Below, one piece after another: positions 33,962 through 48,030 of a DNA stretch of 64,000 nucleotides (position 1 is its first letter; each line of letters starts with the position of its first letter). The position numbers and the translations under genes are program-made. The notes under the pieces are model-generated. The model searched no databases. It saw only the letters and a program-made list of their open reading frames with translations, and was not told the DNA's origin. The stretch covers positions 2,356,001 through 2,420,000 of the forward strand of contig NW_027526486.1 of NCBI RefSeq assembly GCF_052857255.1, given 5' to 3'. The DNA is from Amblyomma americanum. Its lineage: Eukaryota; Arthropoda; Arachnida; Ixodida; Ixodidae.

Positions 33962-36152
33962 GTTTACACTTTTCTCTTGTGTACTCTTCGACGACGTGTA
34001 AAATCGATGCTCGTGAATCTTGCTAGTTTCGATCTAAAACGATGTAACCCGTTGTTTTGAGCCGGAATACAAGTTTTCGCGGAGTTCTGAGAGAAAAAGT
34101 TTGCACCTTTCTCTCGTCTACTCTTCGAAGACTTGTAAAATCGATGCTCGTGAATCTTGGTAGTTTCGATCTAAAACGATGTATCCCGTTGTTTTGAGCC
34201 GGAATACAAGTTTTCGCGCAGTTCTGAGAGAAAAAAAAAGTTTACACCTTTCCCTCGTGTACTGTTCGACGACTTGTAAAATCGATGCTCGTGAATCTTG
34301 CTAGTTTCGATCTAAAACAATGTAACTCGTTGTTTTTAGCCGGAATACAAGTTTTCACGCAGTTCTAAGAGAAAAAGTTTACACCTTTCTCTCGTGTACT
34401 CTTCGACGACTTGTAAAATCGATGCTCGTGAATCTTGCTAGCTTCGATCTAAAACGATGAATCCCGTTGTTTTTAGCCGGAATACAAGTTTTCACGCAGT
34501 TCTGAGAGAAAAAGTTTACACCTTTCTCTCGTGTACTCTTCGACGACTTGTAAAATCGATGCTCGTGAATCTTGCTAATTTCGATCTAAAACGATGAATC
34601 CCGTTGTTTTGAGCCGGAATACAAGTTTTCGCGGAGTTCTGAGAGAAAACGTTTACACTTTTCTCTCGTGTACTCTTCGACGACGTGTAAAATCGATGCT
34701 CGTGAATCTTGCTAGTTTCGATCTAAAACGATGTAACCCGTTGTTTTGAGCCGGAATACAAGTTTTCGCGCAGTTCTGAGAGAAAAAGTTTACACCTTTC
34801 TCTCGTGTACTCTTCGACGACTTGTAAAATCGATGCTCGTGAATCTTGCTAGCTTCGATCTAAAACGATGAATCCCGTTGTTTTTAGCCGGAATACAAGT
34901 TTTCACGCAGTTCTGAGAGAAAAAGTTTACACCTTTCTCTCGTGTACTCTTCGACGACTTGTAAAATCGATGCTCGTGAATCTTGCTAATTTCGATCTAA
35001 AACGATGAATCCCGTTGTTTTGAGCCGGAATACAAGTTTTCGCGGAGTTCTGAGAGAAAACGTTTACACTTTTCTCTCGTGTACTCTTCGACGACGTGTA
35101 AAATCGATGCTCGTGAATCTTGCTAGTTTCGATCTAAAACGATGTAACCCGTTGTTTTGAGCCGGAATACAAGTTTTCGCGCAGTTCTGAGAGAAAAAGT
35201 TTACACCTTTCTCTCGTGTACTCTTCGACGACTTGTAAAATCGATGCTCGTGAATCTTGCTAATTTCGATCTAAAACGATGAATCCTGTTGTTTTGAGCC
35301 GGAATACAAGTTTTCGCGGAGTTCTTAGAGAAAACGTTTACACATTTCTCTCGTGTACTCTGCGACGACGTGTAAAATCGATGCTCGTGAATCTTGCTAG
35401 TTTCGATCTAAAACGATGTAACCCGTTGTTTTGAGCCGGAATACAAGTTTTCGCGCAGTTCTGATAGAAAAAGTTTACACCTTTCTCTCGTCTACTCTTC
35501 GAAGACTTGTAAAATCGATGCCCGTGAATCTTGCTAGTTTTGACCTAAAACGATGTATCCGGTTGTTTTGAGCCGGAATACAAGTTTTCGCGCAGTTCTG
35601 AGAGAAAAAGTTTACACCTTTCTCTTGTCTACTCTTAGACGACTTGTAAAATAGATGCTCGTGAATCTTGCTAGTTTCGATCTAAAACGATGTATCTCGT
35701 TGTTTTGAGCCGGAATACAAGTTTTCGCGCAGTTCTGAGAGAAAAAGTTTACACCTTTCTCCCGTCTTAGACGACTTGTAAAATCGATGCTCGTGAGTCT
35801 TGCTAGTTTCGACCTAAAACGATGTATCCCGTTGTTTTGAGCCGGAATACAAGCTTTCGCGCAGTTCTGAGAGAAAAAGTTTACACCTTTCTCTTGTCTA
35901 CTCTTCGACGACTTGTAAAATCGATGCTCGTGAATCTCGGTAGTTTCGATCTAAAACGATGTATCTCGTTGTTTTGAGCCAGAACACAAGTTTTCGCGCA
36001 GTTCTGAGAGAAAAAGTTTACACCTTTCTCTCGTGTACTCTTCGACGACGTGTAAAATCGATGCTCGTGAATCTTGCTAGTTTTGATTTAAAACGATGTA
36101 TCCCGTTTTTTTGAGCCGGTATACAAGTTTTCGCGCTGTTCTGAGGGAAAAC
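33962..36152 (+). repeat. Higher-order block 10 (16 monomers)
   Basis: This is the middle copy of the triplication. It is 411 bp longer than the next copy because three monomers are repeated internally: about 34440-34850 recurs at about 34851-35260 ('gctagc' type, then 'gctaattt' type, then 'acgtgtaaaa' type). It carries A9 at 34231-34239 and a 132-bp monomer at 35747-35878, which together give the net -1 from 16 x 137. Confidence 0.9.
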
Positions 36153-37932
36153 GTTTACACTTTTCTCTTGTGTACTCTTCGACGACGTGTAAAATCGATG
36201 CTCGTGAATCTTGCTAGTTTCGATCTAAAACGATGTAACCCGTTGTTTTGAGCCGGAATACAAGTTTTCGCGGAGTTCTGAGAGAAAAAGTTTGCACCTT
36301 TCTCTCGTCTACTCTTCGAAGACTTGTAAAATCGATGCTCGTGAATCTTGGTAGTTTCGATCTAAAACGATGTATCCCGTTGTTTTGAGCCGGAATACAA
36401 GTTTTCGCGCAGTTCTGAGAGAAAAAAAAAGTTTACACCTTTCCCTCGTGTACTGTTCGACGACTTGTAAAATCGATGCTCGTGAATCTTGCTAGTTTCG
36501 ATCTAAAACAATGTAACTCGTTGTTTTTAGCCGGAATACAAGTTTTCACGCAGTTCTAAGAGAAAAAGTTTACACCTTTCTCTCGTGTACTCTTCGACGA
36601 CTTGTAAAATCGATGCTCGTGAATCTTGCTAGCTTCGATCTAAAACGATGAATCCCGTTGTTTTTAGCCGGAATACAAGTTTTCACGCAGTTCTGAGAGA
36701 AAAAGTTTACACCTTTCTCTCGTGTACTCTTCGACGACTTGTAAAATCGATGCTCGTGAATCTTGCTAATTTCGATCTAAAACGATGAATCCCGTTGTTT
36801 TGAGCCGGAATACAAGTTTTCGCGGAGTTCTGAGAGAAAACGTTTACACTTTTCTCTCGTGTACTCTTCGACGACGTGTAAAATCGATGCTCGTGAATCT
36901 TGCTAGTTTCGATCTAAAACGATGTAACCCGTTGTTTTGAGCCGGAATACAAGTTTTCGCGCAGTTCTGAGAGAAAAAGTTTACACCTTTCTCTCGTGTA
37001 CTCTTCGACGACTTGTAAAATCGATGCTCGTGAATCTTGCTAATTTCGATCTAAAACGATGAATCCTGTTGTTTTGAGCCGGAATACAAGTTTTCGCGGA
37101 GTTCTTAGAGAAAACGTTTACACATTTCTCTCGTGTACTCTGCGACGACGTGTAAAATCGATGCTCGTGAATCTTGCTAGTTTCGATCTAAAACGATGTA
37201 ACCCGTTGTTTTGAGCCGGAATACAAGTTTTCGCGCAGTTCTGATAGAAAAAGTTTACACCTTTCTCTCGTCTACTCTTCGAAGACTTGTAAAATCGATG
37301 CCCGTGAATCTTGCTAGTTTTGACCTAAAACGATGTATCCGGTTGTTTTGAGCCGGAATACAAGTTTTCGCGCAGTTCTGAGAGAAAAAGTTTACACCTT
37401 TCTCTTGTCTACTCTTAGACGACTTGTAAAATAGATGCTCGTGAATCTTGCTAGTTTCGATCTAAAACGATGTATCTCGTTGTTTTGAGCCGGAATACAA
37501 GTTTTCGCGCAGTTCTGAGAGAAAAAGTTTACACCTTTCTCCCGTCTTAGACGACTTGTAAAATCGATGCTCGTGAGTCTTGCTAGTTTCGACCTAAAAC
37601 GATGTATCCCGTTGTTTTGAGCCGGAATACAAGCTTTCGCGCAGTTCTGAGAGAAAAAGTTTACACCTTTCTCTTGTCTACTCTTCGACGACTTGTAAAA
37701 TCGATGCTCGTGAATCTCGGTAGTTTCGATCTAAAACGATGTATCTCGTTGTTTTGAGCCAGAACACAAGTTTTCGCGCAGTTCTGAGAGAAAAAGTTTA
37801 CACCTTTCTCTCGTGTACTCTTCGACGACGTGTAAAATCGATGCTCGTGAATCTTGCTAGTTTTGATTTAAAACGATGTATCCCGTTTTTTTGAGCCGGT
37901 ATACAAGTTTTCGCGCTGTTCTGAGGGAAAAC
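36153..37932 (+). repeat. Higher-order block 11 (13 monomers)
   Basis: A 1780-bp block that repeats the preceding one without the internal three-monomer repeat. A9 at 36422-36430 and the 132-bp monomer at 37527-37658 again give 13 x 137 minus 1. Diagnostic changes shared with its neighbours are 'gttctaagag', 'gtaactcg', 'gttcttagag' and 'ctctgcgacg'. Confidence 0.9.
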
Positions 37933-40900
37933 GTTTACACTTTTCTCTTGTGTACTCTTCGACGACGTGTAAAATCGATGCTCGTGAATCTTGCTAGTTT
38001 CGATCTAAAACGATGTAACCCGTTGTTTTGAGCCGGAATACAAGTTTTCGCGGAGTTCTGAGAGAAAAAGTTTGCACCTTTCTCTCGTCTACTCTTCGAA
38101 GACTTGTAAAATCGATGCTCGTGAATCTTGGTAGTTTCGATCTAAAACGATGTATCCCGTTGTTTTGAGCCGGAATACAAGTTTTCGCGCAGTTCTGAGA
38201 GAAAAAAAAAGTTTACACCTTTCCCTCGTGTACTGTTCGACGACTTGTAAAATCGATGCTCGTGAATCTTGCTAGTTTCGATCTAAAACAATGTATCCCG
38301 TTGTTTTGAGCCGGAATACAAGTTTTCGCGCAGTTCTGAGAGAAAAAGTTTACACCTTTCACTCGTGTACTCTTCGACGACGTGTGAAATCGATGCTCGT
38401 GCGATCTAAAACAATGTATCCCGTTGTTTTGAGCCAGAATACAAGTTTTCGTGCAGTTCTGAGAGAAAAAGTTTACACCTTTCTCTCGTCTACTCTTCGA
38501 CAACATGTAAAATCGATGCTCGTGAATCTTGCTAGTTTCGATCTAAAACGATGTTTCTCGTTGTTTTAAGCCGGAATACAAGTTTTCGCGCAGTTCTGAG
38601 AGAAAAAGTTTACACCTTTCTCCCGTCTACTATTTGACGACTTGTAAAATCGATGCTCGTGAATCTTGCTAGTTTTGACCTAAAACGATGTATCCGGTTG
38701 TTTTGAGCCGGAATACAAGTTTTCGCGCAGTTCTGAGAGAAAAAGTTTACACCTTTCTCTTGTCTACTCTTCGACGACTTGTAAAATAGATGCTCGTGAA
38801 TCTTGCTAGTTTCGATCTAAAACGATGTATCCCGTTGTTTTGAGCCGGAATACAAGTTTTCGCGAGGTTCTGAGAGAAAACGTTTACACCTTTCTCTCGT
38901 GTACTCTTCGACGACTTGTAAAATCGATGCTCGTGAATCTTGCTAGTTTCGATCTAAAACTATTTATCCCGTTGTTTTGAGCCGGAATACAAGTTTTCGC
39001 GCAGTTCTGAGAGAAAAAGTTTACACCTTTCTCTCGTGTTCTGTTCGACGACTTGTAAAATCGATGCTCGTGAATCTTGCTAGTTTCGATATAAAACGAT
39101 GTATCCCGTTGTTTTGAGCCGGAATACAAGTTTTCGCGCAGTTCTGAGAGAAAAAGTTTACACCTTTCTCTCGTGTACTGTTCGACGACGTGTAAAATCG
39201 ATGCTCGTGAATCTTGCTAGTTTGGATCTAAAACAATGTATCCCGTTGTTTTCAGCCAGAATACAAGTTTTCGTGCAGTTCTGAGAGAAAAAGTTTACAC
39301 CTTTCTCTCGTCTACTCTTCGACAACTTGTAAAATCGATGCTCGTGAATCTCGCTAGTTTCGATCTAAAACAATGTATCCCGTTGTTTTGAGGCGGAATA
39401 CAAGTTTTCCCGCAGTTCTGAGAGAAAAAGTTTACACCTTTCTCCCGTCTACTCTTCGACGACTTGTAAAATCGATGCTCGTGAATCTTGCTAGTTTCGA
39501 TCCAAAACGATGTATCCCGTTGTTTTGAGCCGGAATACAAGTTTTCCCGCAGTTCTGAGAGAAAAAGTTTACACCTTTCACTCGTCTACCCTTCGACGAC
39601 TTGTAAAATCGATGCTCGTGAATCTTGCTAGTTTCGATCTAAAACGATGTATCCCGTTGTTTTTAGCCGGAATACAAGTTTTCGCGCAGTTCTGAGAGAA
39701 AAGGTTTACACCTTTCTCTCGTCTACTCTTCGAAGACTTGTAAAATCGATGCCCGTGAATCTTGCTAGTTTCGATCTAAAACGATGTATCTCGTTGTTTT
39801 GAGCCGGAATACAAGTTTTCGCGCAGTTCTGAGAGAAAAAGTTTACACCTTTCTCCCGTCTACTATTCGACGACTTGTAAAATCGATGCTCGTGAGTCTT
39901 GCTAGTTTCGACCTAAAACGATGTATCCCGTTGTTTTGAGCCGGAATACAAGTTTTCGCGAAGTTCTGAGAGAAAAAGTTTACACCTTTCTCTTGTCTAC
40001 TCTTCGACGACTTGTAAAATCGATGCTCGTGAATCTTGGTAGTTTCGATCTAAAACGATGTATCTCGTTGTTTTGAGCCAGAACACAAGTTTTCGCGCAG
40101 TTCTGAGAGAAAAAGTTTACACCTTTCTCTCGTGTACTGTTCGACGACTTGTAAAATCGATGCTCGTGAATCTTGCTTCTTTCAATCTAAAACGATGTAT
40201 CCCGTTGTTTTGAGCCGGAATACAAGTTTTCGCGCAGTTCTGAGAGAAAAAGTTTACACCTTTCACTCGTGTACTCTTCGACGACGTGTGAAATCGATGC
40301 TCGTGCGATCTAAAACAATGTATCCCGTTGTTTTGAGCCAGAATACAAGTTTTCGTGCAGTTCTGAGAGAAAAAGTTTACACCTTTCTCTCGTCTACTCT
40401 TCGACAACATGTAAAATCGATGCTCGTGAATCTTGCTAGTTTCGATCTAAAACGATGTTTCTCGTTGTTTTAAGCCGGAATACAAGTTTTCGCGCAGTTC
40501 TGAGAGAAAAAGTTTACACCTTTCTCCCGTCTACTATTTGACGACTTGTAAAATCGATGCTCGTGAATCTTGCTAGTTTTGACCTAAAACGATGTATCCG
40601 GTTGTTTTGAGCCGGAATACAAGTTTTCGCGCAGTTCTGAGAGAAAAAGTTTACACCTTTCTCTTGTCTACTCTTCGACGACTTGTAAAATAGATGCTCG
40701 TGAATCTTGCTAGTTTCGATCTAAAACGATGTATCCCGTTGTTTTGAGCCGGAATACAAGTTTTCGCGCAGTTCTGAGAGAAAAAGTTTACACCTTTCTC
40801 TCGTGTACTGTTCGACGACTTGTAAAATCGATGCTCGTGAATCTTGCTAGTTTCGATATAAAACGATGTATCCCGTTGTTTTGAGCCGGAATACAAGTTT

Positions 40901-42155
40901 TCGCGCAGTTCTGAGAGAAAAAGTTTACACCTTTCTCTCGTGTACTGTTCGACGACGTGTAAAATCGATGCTCGTGAATCTTGCTAGTTTGGATCTAAAA
41001 CAATGTATCCCGTTGTTTTCAGCCAGAATACAAGTTTTCGTGCAGTTCTGAGAGAAAAAGTTTACACCTTTCTCTCGTCTACTCTTCGACAACTTGTAAA
41101 ATCGATGCTCGTGAATCTTGCTAGTTTCGATCTAAAACAATGTATCCCGTTGTTTTGAGGCGGAATACAAGTTTTCGCGCAGTTCTGAGAGAAAAAGTTT
41201 ACACCTTTCTCCCGTCTACTCTTCGACGACTTGTAAAATCGATGCTCGTGAATCTTGCTAGTTTCGATCCAAAACGATGTATCCCGTTGTTTTGAGCCGG
41301 AATACAAGTTTTCCCGCAGTTCTGAGAGAAAAAGTTTACACCTTTCACTCGTCTACCCTTCGACGACTTGTAAAATCGATGCTCGTGAATCTTGCTAGTT
41401 TCGATCTAAAACGATGTATCCCGTTGTTTTTAGCCGGAATACAAGTTTTCGCGCAGTTCTGAGAGAAAAGGTTTACACCTTTCTCTCGTCTACTCTTCGA
41501 AGACTTGTAAAATCGATGCCCGTGAATCTTGCTAGTTTCGATCTAAAACGATGTATCTCGTTGTTTTGAGCCGGAATACAAGTTTTCGCGCAGTTCTGAG
41601 AGAAAAAGTTTACACCTTTCTCCCGTCTACTATTCGACGACTTGTAAAATCGATGCTCGTGAGTCTTGCTAGTTTCGACCTAAAACGATGTATCCCGTTG
41701 TTTTGAGCCGGAATACAAGTTTTCGCGCAGTTCTGAGAGAAAAAGTTTACACCTTTCTCTTGTCTACTCTTCGACGACTTGTAAAATCGATGCTCGTGAA
41801 TCTTGGTAGTTTCGATCTAAAACGATGTATCTCGTTGTTTTGAGCCAGAACACAAGTTTTCGCGCAGTTCTGAGAGAAAAAGTTTACACCTTTCTCTCGT
41901 GTACTGTTCGACGATTTGTAAAATCGATGCTCGTGAATCTTGCTTCTTTCGATCTAAAACGATGTATCCCGTTGTTTTGAGCAGGAATACAAGTTTTCGC
42001 GCAGTTCTGAGAGAAAAAGTTTACACCTTTCTCTCGTGTACTCTTCGACGACGTGTAAAATCGATGCTCGTGAATCTTGCTAGTTTCGATCTAAAACGAT
42101 GTATCCCGTTTTTTTGAGCCGGTATACAAGTTTTCGCGCAGTTCTGAGGGAAAAC
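37933..42155 (+). repeat. Higher-order block 12 (31 monomers)
   Basis: It begins like blocks 8 and 11 (A9, then 'ctttccctcg', then a 123-bp monomer at 38348-38470), then passes into m10-m17-like order. A private monomer at about 38882-39018 carries 'aaactatttatcccg'. From about 39940 it enters the first copy of the 4775-bp duplication, with a second 123-bp monomer at 40252-40374. Confidence 0.86.
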
Positions 42156-43648
42156 GTTTACACTTTTCTCTTGTGTACTCTTCGACGACGTGTAAAATCG
42201 ATGCTCGTGAATCTTGCTAGTTTCGATCTAAAACGATGTAACCCGTTGTTTTGAGCCGGAATACAAGTTTTCGCGGAGTTCTGAGAGAAAAAGTTTGCAC
42301 CTTTCTCTCGTCTACTCTTCGAAGACTTGAAAAATCGATGCTCGTGAATCTTGGTAGTTTCGGTCTAAAACGATGTATCCCGTTGTTTTGAGCCGGAATA
42401 CAAGTTTTCGCGCAGTTCTGAGAGAAAAAAAAAGTTTACACCTTTCTCTCGTGTACTGTTCGACGACTTGTAAAATCGATGCTCGTGAATCTTGCTAGTT
42501 TCGATCTAAAACAATGTATCCCGTTGTTTTGAGCCGGAATACAAGTTTTCGCGCAGTTCTGAGAGAAAAGGTTTACACCTTTCTCTCGTCTACTCTTCGA
42601 AGACTTGTAAAATCGATGCCCGTGAATCTTGCTAGTTTCGATCTAAAACGATGTATCTCGTTGTTTTGAGCCGGAATACAAGTTTTCGCGCAGTTCTGAG
42701 AGAAAAAGTTTACACCTTTCTCCCGTCTACTATTCGACGACTTGTAAAATCGATGCTCGTGAGTCTTGCTAGTTTCGACCTAAAACGATGTATCCCGTTG
42801 TTTTGAGCCGGAATACAAGTTTTCGCGCAGTTCTGAGAGAAAAAGTTTACACCTTTCTCTTGTCTACTCTTCGACGACTTGTAAAATCGATGCTCGTGAA
42901 TCTTGGTAGTTTCGATCTAAAACGATGTATCTCGTTGTTTTGAGCCAGAACACAAGTTTTCGCGCAGTTCTGAGAGAAAAAGTTTACACCTTTCTCTCGT
43001 GTACTGTTCGACGATTTGTAAAATCGATGCTCGTGAATCTTGCTTCTTTCGATCTAAAACGATGTATCCCGTTGTTTTGAGCAGGAATACAAGTTTTCGC
43101 GCAGTTCTGAGAGAAAAAGTTTACACCTTTCTCTCGTGTACTCTTCGACGACGTGTAAAATCGATGCTCGTGAATCTTGCTAGTTTCGATCTAAAACGAT
43201 GTATCCCGTTTTTTTGAGCCGGTATACAAGTTTTCGCGCAGTTCTGAGGGAAAACGTTTACACTTTTCTCTTGTGTACTCTTCGACGACGTGTAAAATCG
43301 ATGCTCGTGAATCTTGCTAGTTTCGATCTAAAACGATGTAACCCGTTGTTTTGAGCCGGAATACAAGTTTTCGCGGAGTTCTGAGAGAAAAAGTTTGCAC
43401 CTTTCTCTCGTCTACTCTTCGAAGACTTGAAAAATCGATGCTCGTGAATCTTGGTAGTTTCGGTCTAAAACGATGTATCCCGTTGTTTTGAGCCGGAATA
43501 CAAGTTTTCGCGCAGTTCTGAGAGAAAAAAAAAGTTTACACCTTTCTCTCGTGTACTGTTCGACGACTTGTAAAATCGATGCTCGTGAATCTTGCTAGTT
43601 TCGATCTAAAACAATGTATCCCGTTGTTTTGAGCCGGAATACAAGTTT
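41449..43648 (+). repeat. Tandem 8-monomer pair, 1100-bp shift
   Basis: The stretch from the 'gagagaaaaggtttac' monomer near 41462 recurs near 42562, through the marker monomers at 42156 and 43256. The same pair is carried in the second 4775-bp copy at about 46224-48423. The 1100-bp repeat therefore predates the 4775-bp duplication. Confidence 0.88.
42156..43255 (+). repeat. Higher-order block 13 (8 monomers, 1100 bp)
   Basis: This is one of the two shortest blocks. It is 8 x 137 plus 4, the extra four bases being the A9 tract at 42425-42433. It is one phase of a tandem 8-monomer repeat (about 41450-42550 and 42550-43650). Diagnostics are 'gacttgaaaaatcg' and 'tttcggtctaaaac' in the m2 position. 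Confidence 0.9.
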
Positions 43649-46600
43649 TCGCGCAGTTCTGAGAGAAAAAGTTTACACCTTTCTCTCGTGTACTCTTCGA
43701 CGACGTGTGAAATCGATGCTCGTGCGATCTAAAACAATGTATCCCGTTGTTTTGAGCGAGAATACAAGTTTTCGTGCACTTCTGAGAGAAAAAGTTTACA
43801 CCTTTCTCTCGTCTACTCTTCGACAACATGTAAAATCGATGCTCGTGAATCTTGCTAGTTTCGATCTAAAAAAATGTATCCCGTTGTTTTGAGCCGGAAT
43901 ACAAGTTTTCGCGCAGTTCTGAGAGAAAAAGTTTACACCTTTCTCTCGTCTACTCTTCGAAGACTTCTAAAATCGATGCTCATGAATCTTGCTAGTTTCG
44001 AAACAAAACGATGTATCCCGTTGTTTTGAGCCGGAATACAAGTTTTCGCGCAGTTCTGAGAGAAAAAGTTTACACCTTTCTCTCGTGTACTCTTCGACGA
44101 CTTGTAAAATCGATGCCCGTGAATCTTGCTAGTTTCGATCTAAAACGATGTATCTCGTTCTTTTGAGCCGGAATACAAGTTTTCGCGCAGTTCTGAGAGA
44201 AAAAGTTTACACATTTTTCTCGTCTACTCTTCGAAGACTTGTAATATCGATGCTCGTGAATCTTGCTAGTTTCGATCTAAAACAATGTAACCCGTTGTTT
44301 TTAGCCGGAATACAAGTTTTCACGCAGTTCTGAGAGACAAAGTTTACACCTTTCTCTCGTGTACTCTTCGACGACTTGTAAAATCAATGCTCGTGAATCT
44401 TGCTAGCTTCGATCTAAAACGATGAATCCCGTTGTTTTTAGCCGGAATACAAGCTTTCACGCAGTTCTGAGAGAAAAAGTTTACACCTTTCTCTCGTGTA
44501 CTCTTCGACGACTTGTAAAATCGATGCTCGTGAATCTTGCTTCTTTCGATCTAAAACGATGAATCCCGTTGTTTTGAGCCGGAATACAAGTTTTAGCGGA
44601 GTTCTGAGAGAAAACGCTTACACTTTTCTCTCGTGTGCTCAACGACGACGTGTAAAATCGATGCTCGTGAATCTTGCTAGTTTCGATCTAAAACGATGTA
44701 ACCCGTTGTTTTGAGCCGGAATACAAGTTTTCGCGAAGTTCTGAGAGAAAAAGTTTACACCTTTCTCTTGTCTACTCTTCGACGACTTGTAAAATCGATG
44801 CTCGTGAATCTTGGTAGTTTCGATCTAAAACGATGTATCTCGTTGTTTTGAGCCAGAACACAAGTTTTCGCGCAGTTCTGAGAGAAAAAGTTTACACCTT
44901 TCTCTCGTGTACTGTTCGACGACTTGTAAAATCGATGCTCGTGAATCTTGCTTCTTTCAATCTAAAACGATGTATCCCGTTGTTTTGAGCCGGAATACAA
45001 GTTTTCGCGCAGTTCTGAGAGAAAAAGTTTACACCTTTCACTCGTGTACTCTTCGACGACGTGTGAAATCGATGCTCGTGCGATCTAAAACAATGTATCC
45101 CGTTGTTTTGAGCCAGAATACAAGTTTTCGTGCAGTTCTGAGAGAAAAAGTTTACACCTTTCTCTCGTCTACTCTTCGACAACATGTAAAATCGATGCTC
45201 GTGAATCTTGCTAGTTTCGATCTAAAACGATGTTTCTCGTTGTTTTAAGCCGGAATACAAGTTTTCGCGCAGTTCTGAGAGAAAAAGTTTACACCTTTCT
45301 CCCGTCTACTATTTGACGACTTGTAAAATCGATGCTCGTGAATCTTGCTAGTTTTGACCTAAAACGATGTATCCGGTTGTTTTGAGCCGGAATACAAGTT
45401 TTCGCGCAGTTCTGAGAGAAAAAGTTTACACCTTTCTCTTGTCTACTCTTCGACGACTTGTAAAATAGATGCTCGTGAATCTTGCTAGTTTCGATCTAAA
45501 ACGATGTATCCCGTTGTTTTGAGCCGGAATACAAGTTTTCGCGCAGTTCTGAGAGAAAAAGTTTACACCTTTCTCTCGTGTACTGTTCGACGACTTGTAA
45601 AATCGATGCTCGTGAATCTTGCTAGTTTCGATATAAAACGATGTATCCCGTTGTTTTGAGCCGGAATACAAGTTTTCGCGCAGTTCTGAGAGAAAAAGTT
45701 TACACCTTTCTCTCGTGTACTGTTCGACGACGTGTAAAATCGATGCTCGTGAATCTTGCTAGTTTGGATCTAAAACAATGTATCCCGTTGTTTTCAGCCA
45801 GAATACAAGTTTTCGTGCAGTTCTGAGAGAAAAAGTTTACACCTTTCTCTCGTCTACTCTTCGACAACTTGTAAAATCGATGCTCGTGAATCTTGCTAGT
45901 TTCGATCTAAAACAATGTATCCCGTTGTTTTGAGGCGGAATACAAGTTTTCGCGCAGTTCTGAGAGAAAAAGTTTACACCTTTCTCCCGTCTACTCTTCG
46001 ACGACTTGTAAAATCGATGCTCGTGAATCTTGCTAGTTTCGATCCAAAACGATGTATCCCGTTGTTTTGAGCCGGAATACAAGTTTTCCCGCAGTTCTGA
46101 GAGAAAAAGTTTACACCTTTCACTCGTCTACCCTTCGACGACTTGTAAAATCGATGCTCGTGAATCTTGCTAGTTTCGATCTAAAACGATGTATCCCGTT
46201 GTTTTTAGCCGGAATACAAGTTTTCGCGCAGTTCTGAGAGAAAAGGTTTACACCTTTCTCTCGTCTACTCTTCGAAGACTTGTAAAATCGATGCCCGTGA
46301 ATCTTGCTAGTTTCGATCTAAAACGATGTATCTCGTTGTTTTGAGCCGGAATACAAGTTTTCGCGCAGTTCTGAGAGAAAAAGTTTACACCTTTCTCCCG
46401 TCTACTATTCGACGACTTGTAAAATCGATGCTCGTGAGTCTTGCTAGTTTCGACCTAAAACGATGTATCCCGTTGTTTTGAGCCGGAATACAAGTTTTCG
46501 CGCAGTTCTGAGAGAAAAAGTTTACACCTTTCTCTTGTCTACTCTTCGACGACTTGTAAAATCGATGCTCGTGAATCTTGGTAGTTTCGATCTAAAACGA

Positions 46601-46930
46601 TGTATCTCGTTGTTTTGAGCCAGAACACAAGTTTTCGCGCAGTTCTGAGAGAAAAAGTTTACACCTTTCTCTCGTGTACTGTTCGACGATTTGTAAAATC
46701 GATGCTCGTGAATCTTGCTTCTTTCGATCTAAAACGATGTATCCCGTTGTTTTGAGCAGGAATACAAGTTTTCGCGCAGTTCTGAGAGAAAAAGTTTACA
46801 CCTTTCTCTCGTGTACTCTTCGACGACGTGTAAAATCGATGCTCGTGAATCTTGCTAGTTTCGATCTAAAACGATGTATCCCGTTTTTTTGAGCCGGTAT
46901 ACAAGTTTTCGCGCAGTTCTGAGGGAAAAC
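43256..46930 (+). repeat. Higher-order block 14 (27 monomers)
   Basis: It spans the end of the first 4775-bp copy and the start of the second. A9 is at 43525-43533 and there are 123-bp monomers at 43671-43793 and 45027-45149. Private features are 'gagcgagaatac' near 43756, 'gaaacaaaac' near 44000 and 'tgctcaacgacg' near 44637. The copy junction near 44705-44735 sits in the stretch 'gttttgagccggaatac', which all monomers share. Confidence 0.88.
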
Positions 46931-48030
46931 GTTTACACTTTTCTCTTGTGTACTCTTCGACGACGTGTAAAATCGATGCTCGTGAATCTTGCTAGTTTCG
47001 ATCTAAAACGATGTAACCCGTTGTTTTGAGCCGGAATACAAGTTTTCGCGGAGTTCTGAGAGAAAAAGTTTGCACCTTTCTCTCGTCTACTCTTCGAAGA
47101 CTTGAAAAATCGATGCTCGTGAATCTTGGTAGTTTCGGTCTAAAACGATGTATCCCGTTGTTTTGAGCCGGAATACAAGTTTTCGCGCAGTTCTGAGAGA
47201 AAAAAAAAGTTTACACCTTTCTCTCGTGTACTGTTCGACGACTTGTAAAATCGATGCTCGTGAATCTTGCTAGTTTCGATCTAAAACAATGTATCCCGTT
47301 GTTTTGAGCCGGAATACAAGTTTTCGCGCAGTTCTGAGAGAAAAGGTTTACACCTTTCTCTCGTCTACTCTTCGAAGACTTGTAAAATCGATGCCCGTGA
47401 ATCTTGCTAGTTTCGATCTAAAACGATGTATCTCGTTGTTTTGAGCCGGAATACAAGTTTTCGCGCAGTTCTGAGAGAAAAAGTTTACACCTTTCTCCCG
47501 TCTACTATTCGACGACTTGTAAAATCGATGCTCGTGAGTCTTGCTAGTTTCGACCTAAAACGATGTATCCCGTTGTTTTGAGCCGGAATACAAGTTTTCG
47601 CGCAGTTCTGAGAGAAAAAGTTTACACCTTTCTCTTGTCTACTCTTCGACGACTTGTAAAATCGATGCTCGTGAATCTTGGTAGTTTCGATCTAAAACGA
47701 TGTATCTCGTTGTTTTGAGCCAGAACACAAGTTTTCGCGCAGTTCTGAGAGAAAAAGTTTACACCTTTCTCTCGTGTACTGTTCGACGATTTGTAAAATC
47801 GATGCTCGTGAATCTTGCTTCTTTCGATCTAAAACGATGTATCCCGTTGTTTTGAGCAGGAATACAAGTTTTCGCGCAGTTCTGAGAGAAAAAGTTTACA
47901 CCTTTCTCTCGTGTACTCTTCGACGACGTGTAAAATCGATGCTCGTGAATCTTGCTAGTTTCGATCTAAAACGATGTATCCCGTTTTTTTGAGCCGGTAT
48001 ACAAGTTTTCGCGCAGTTCTGAGGGAAAAC
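46931..48030 (+). repeat. Higher-order block 15 (8 monomers, 1100 bp)
   Basis: The second-copy counterpart of the 1100-bp block at 42156-43255, displaced by exactly 4775 bp, with A9 at 47200-47208. I saw no base difference between the two in a read-through. Confidence 0.9.

Larger units (their letters stand above)
32541..38285 (+). repeat. Triplicated unit (1780, 2191 and 1780 bp)
   Basis: The rare string 'tgtaactcgttg' starts at 32541, 34321 and 36512 and is each time followed by 'gttctaagag'. The 132-bp monomers at 33556, 35747 and 37527 repeat with the same spacing. The middle copy is longer by 411 bp. The third copy ends near 38285, where 'gtatcccg' replaces 'gtaactcg'. Confidence 0.9.
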
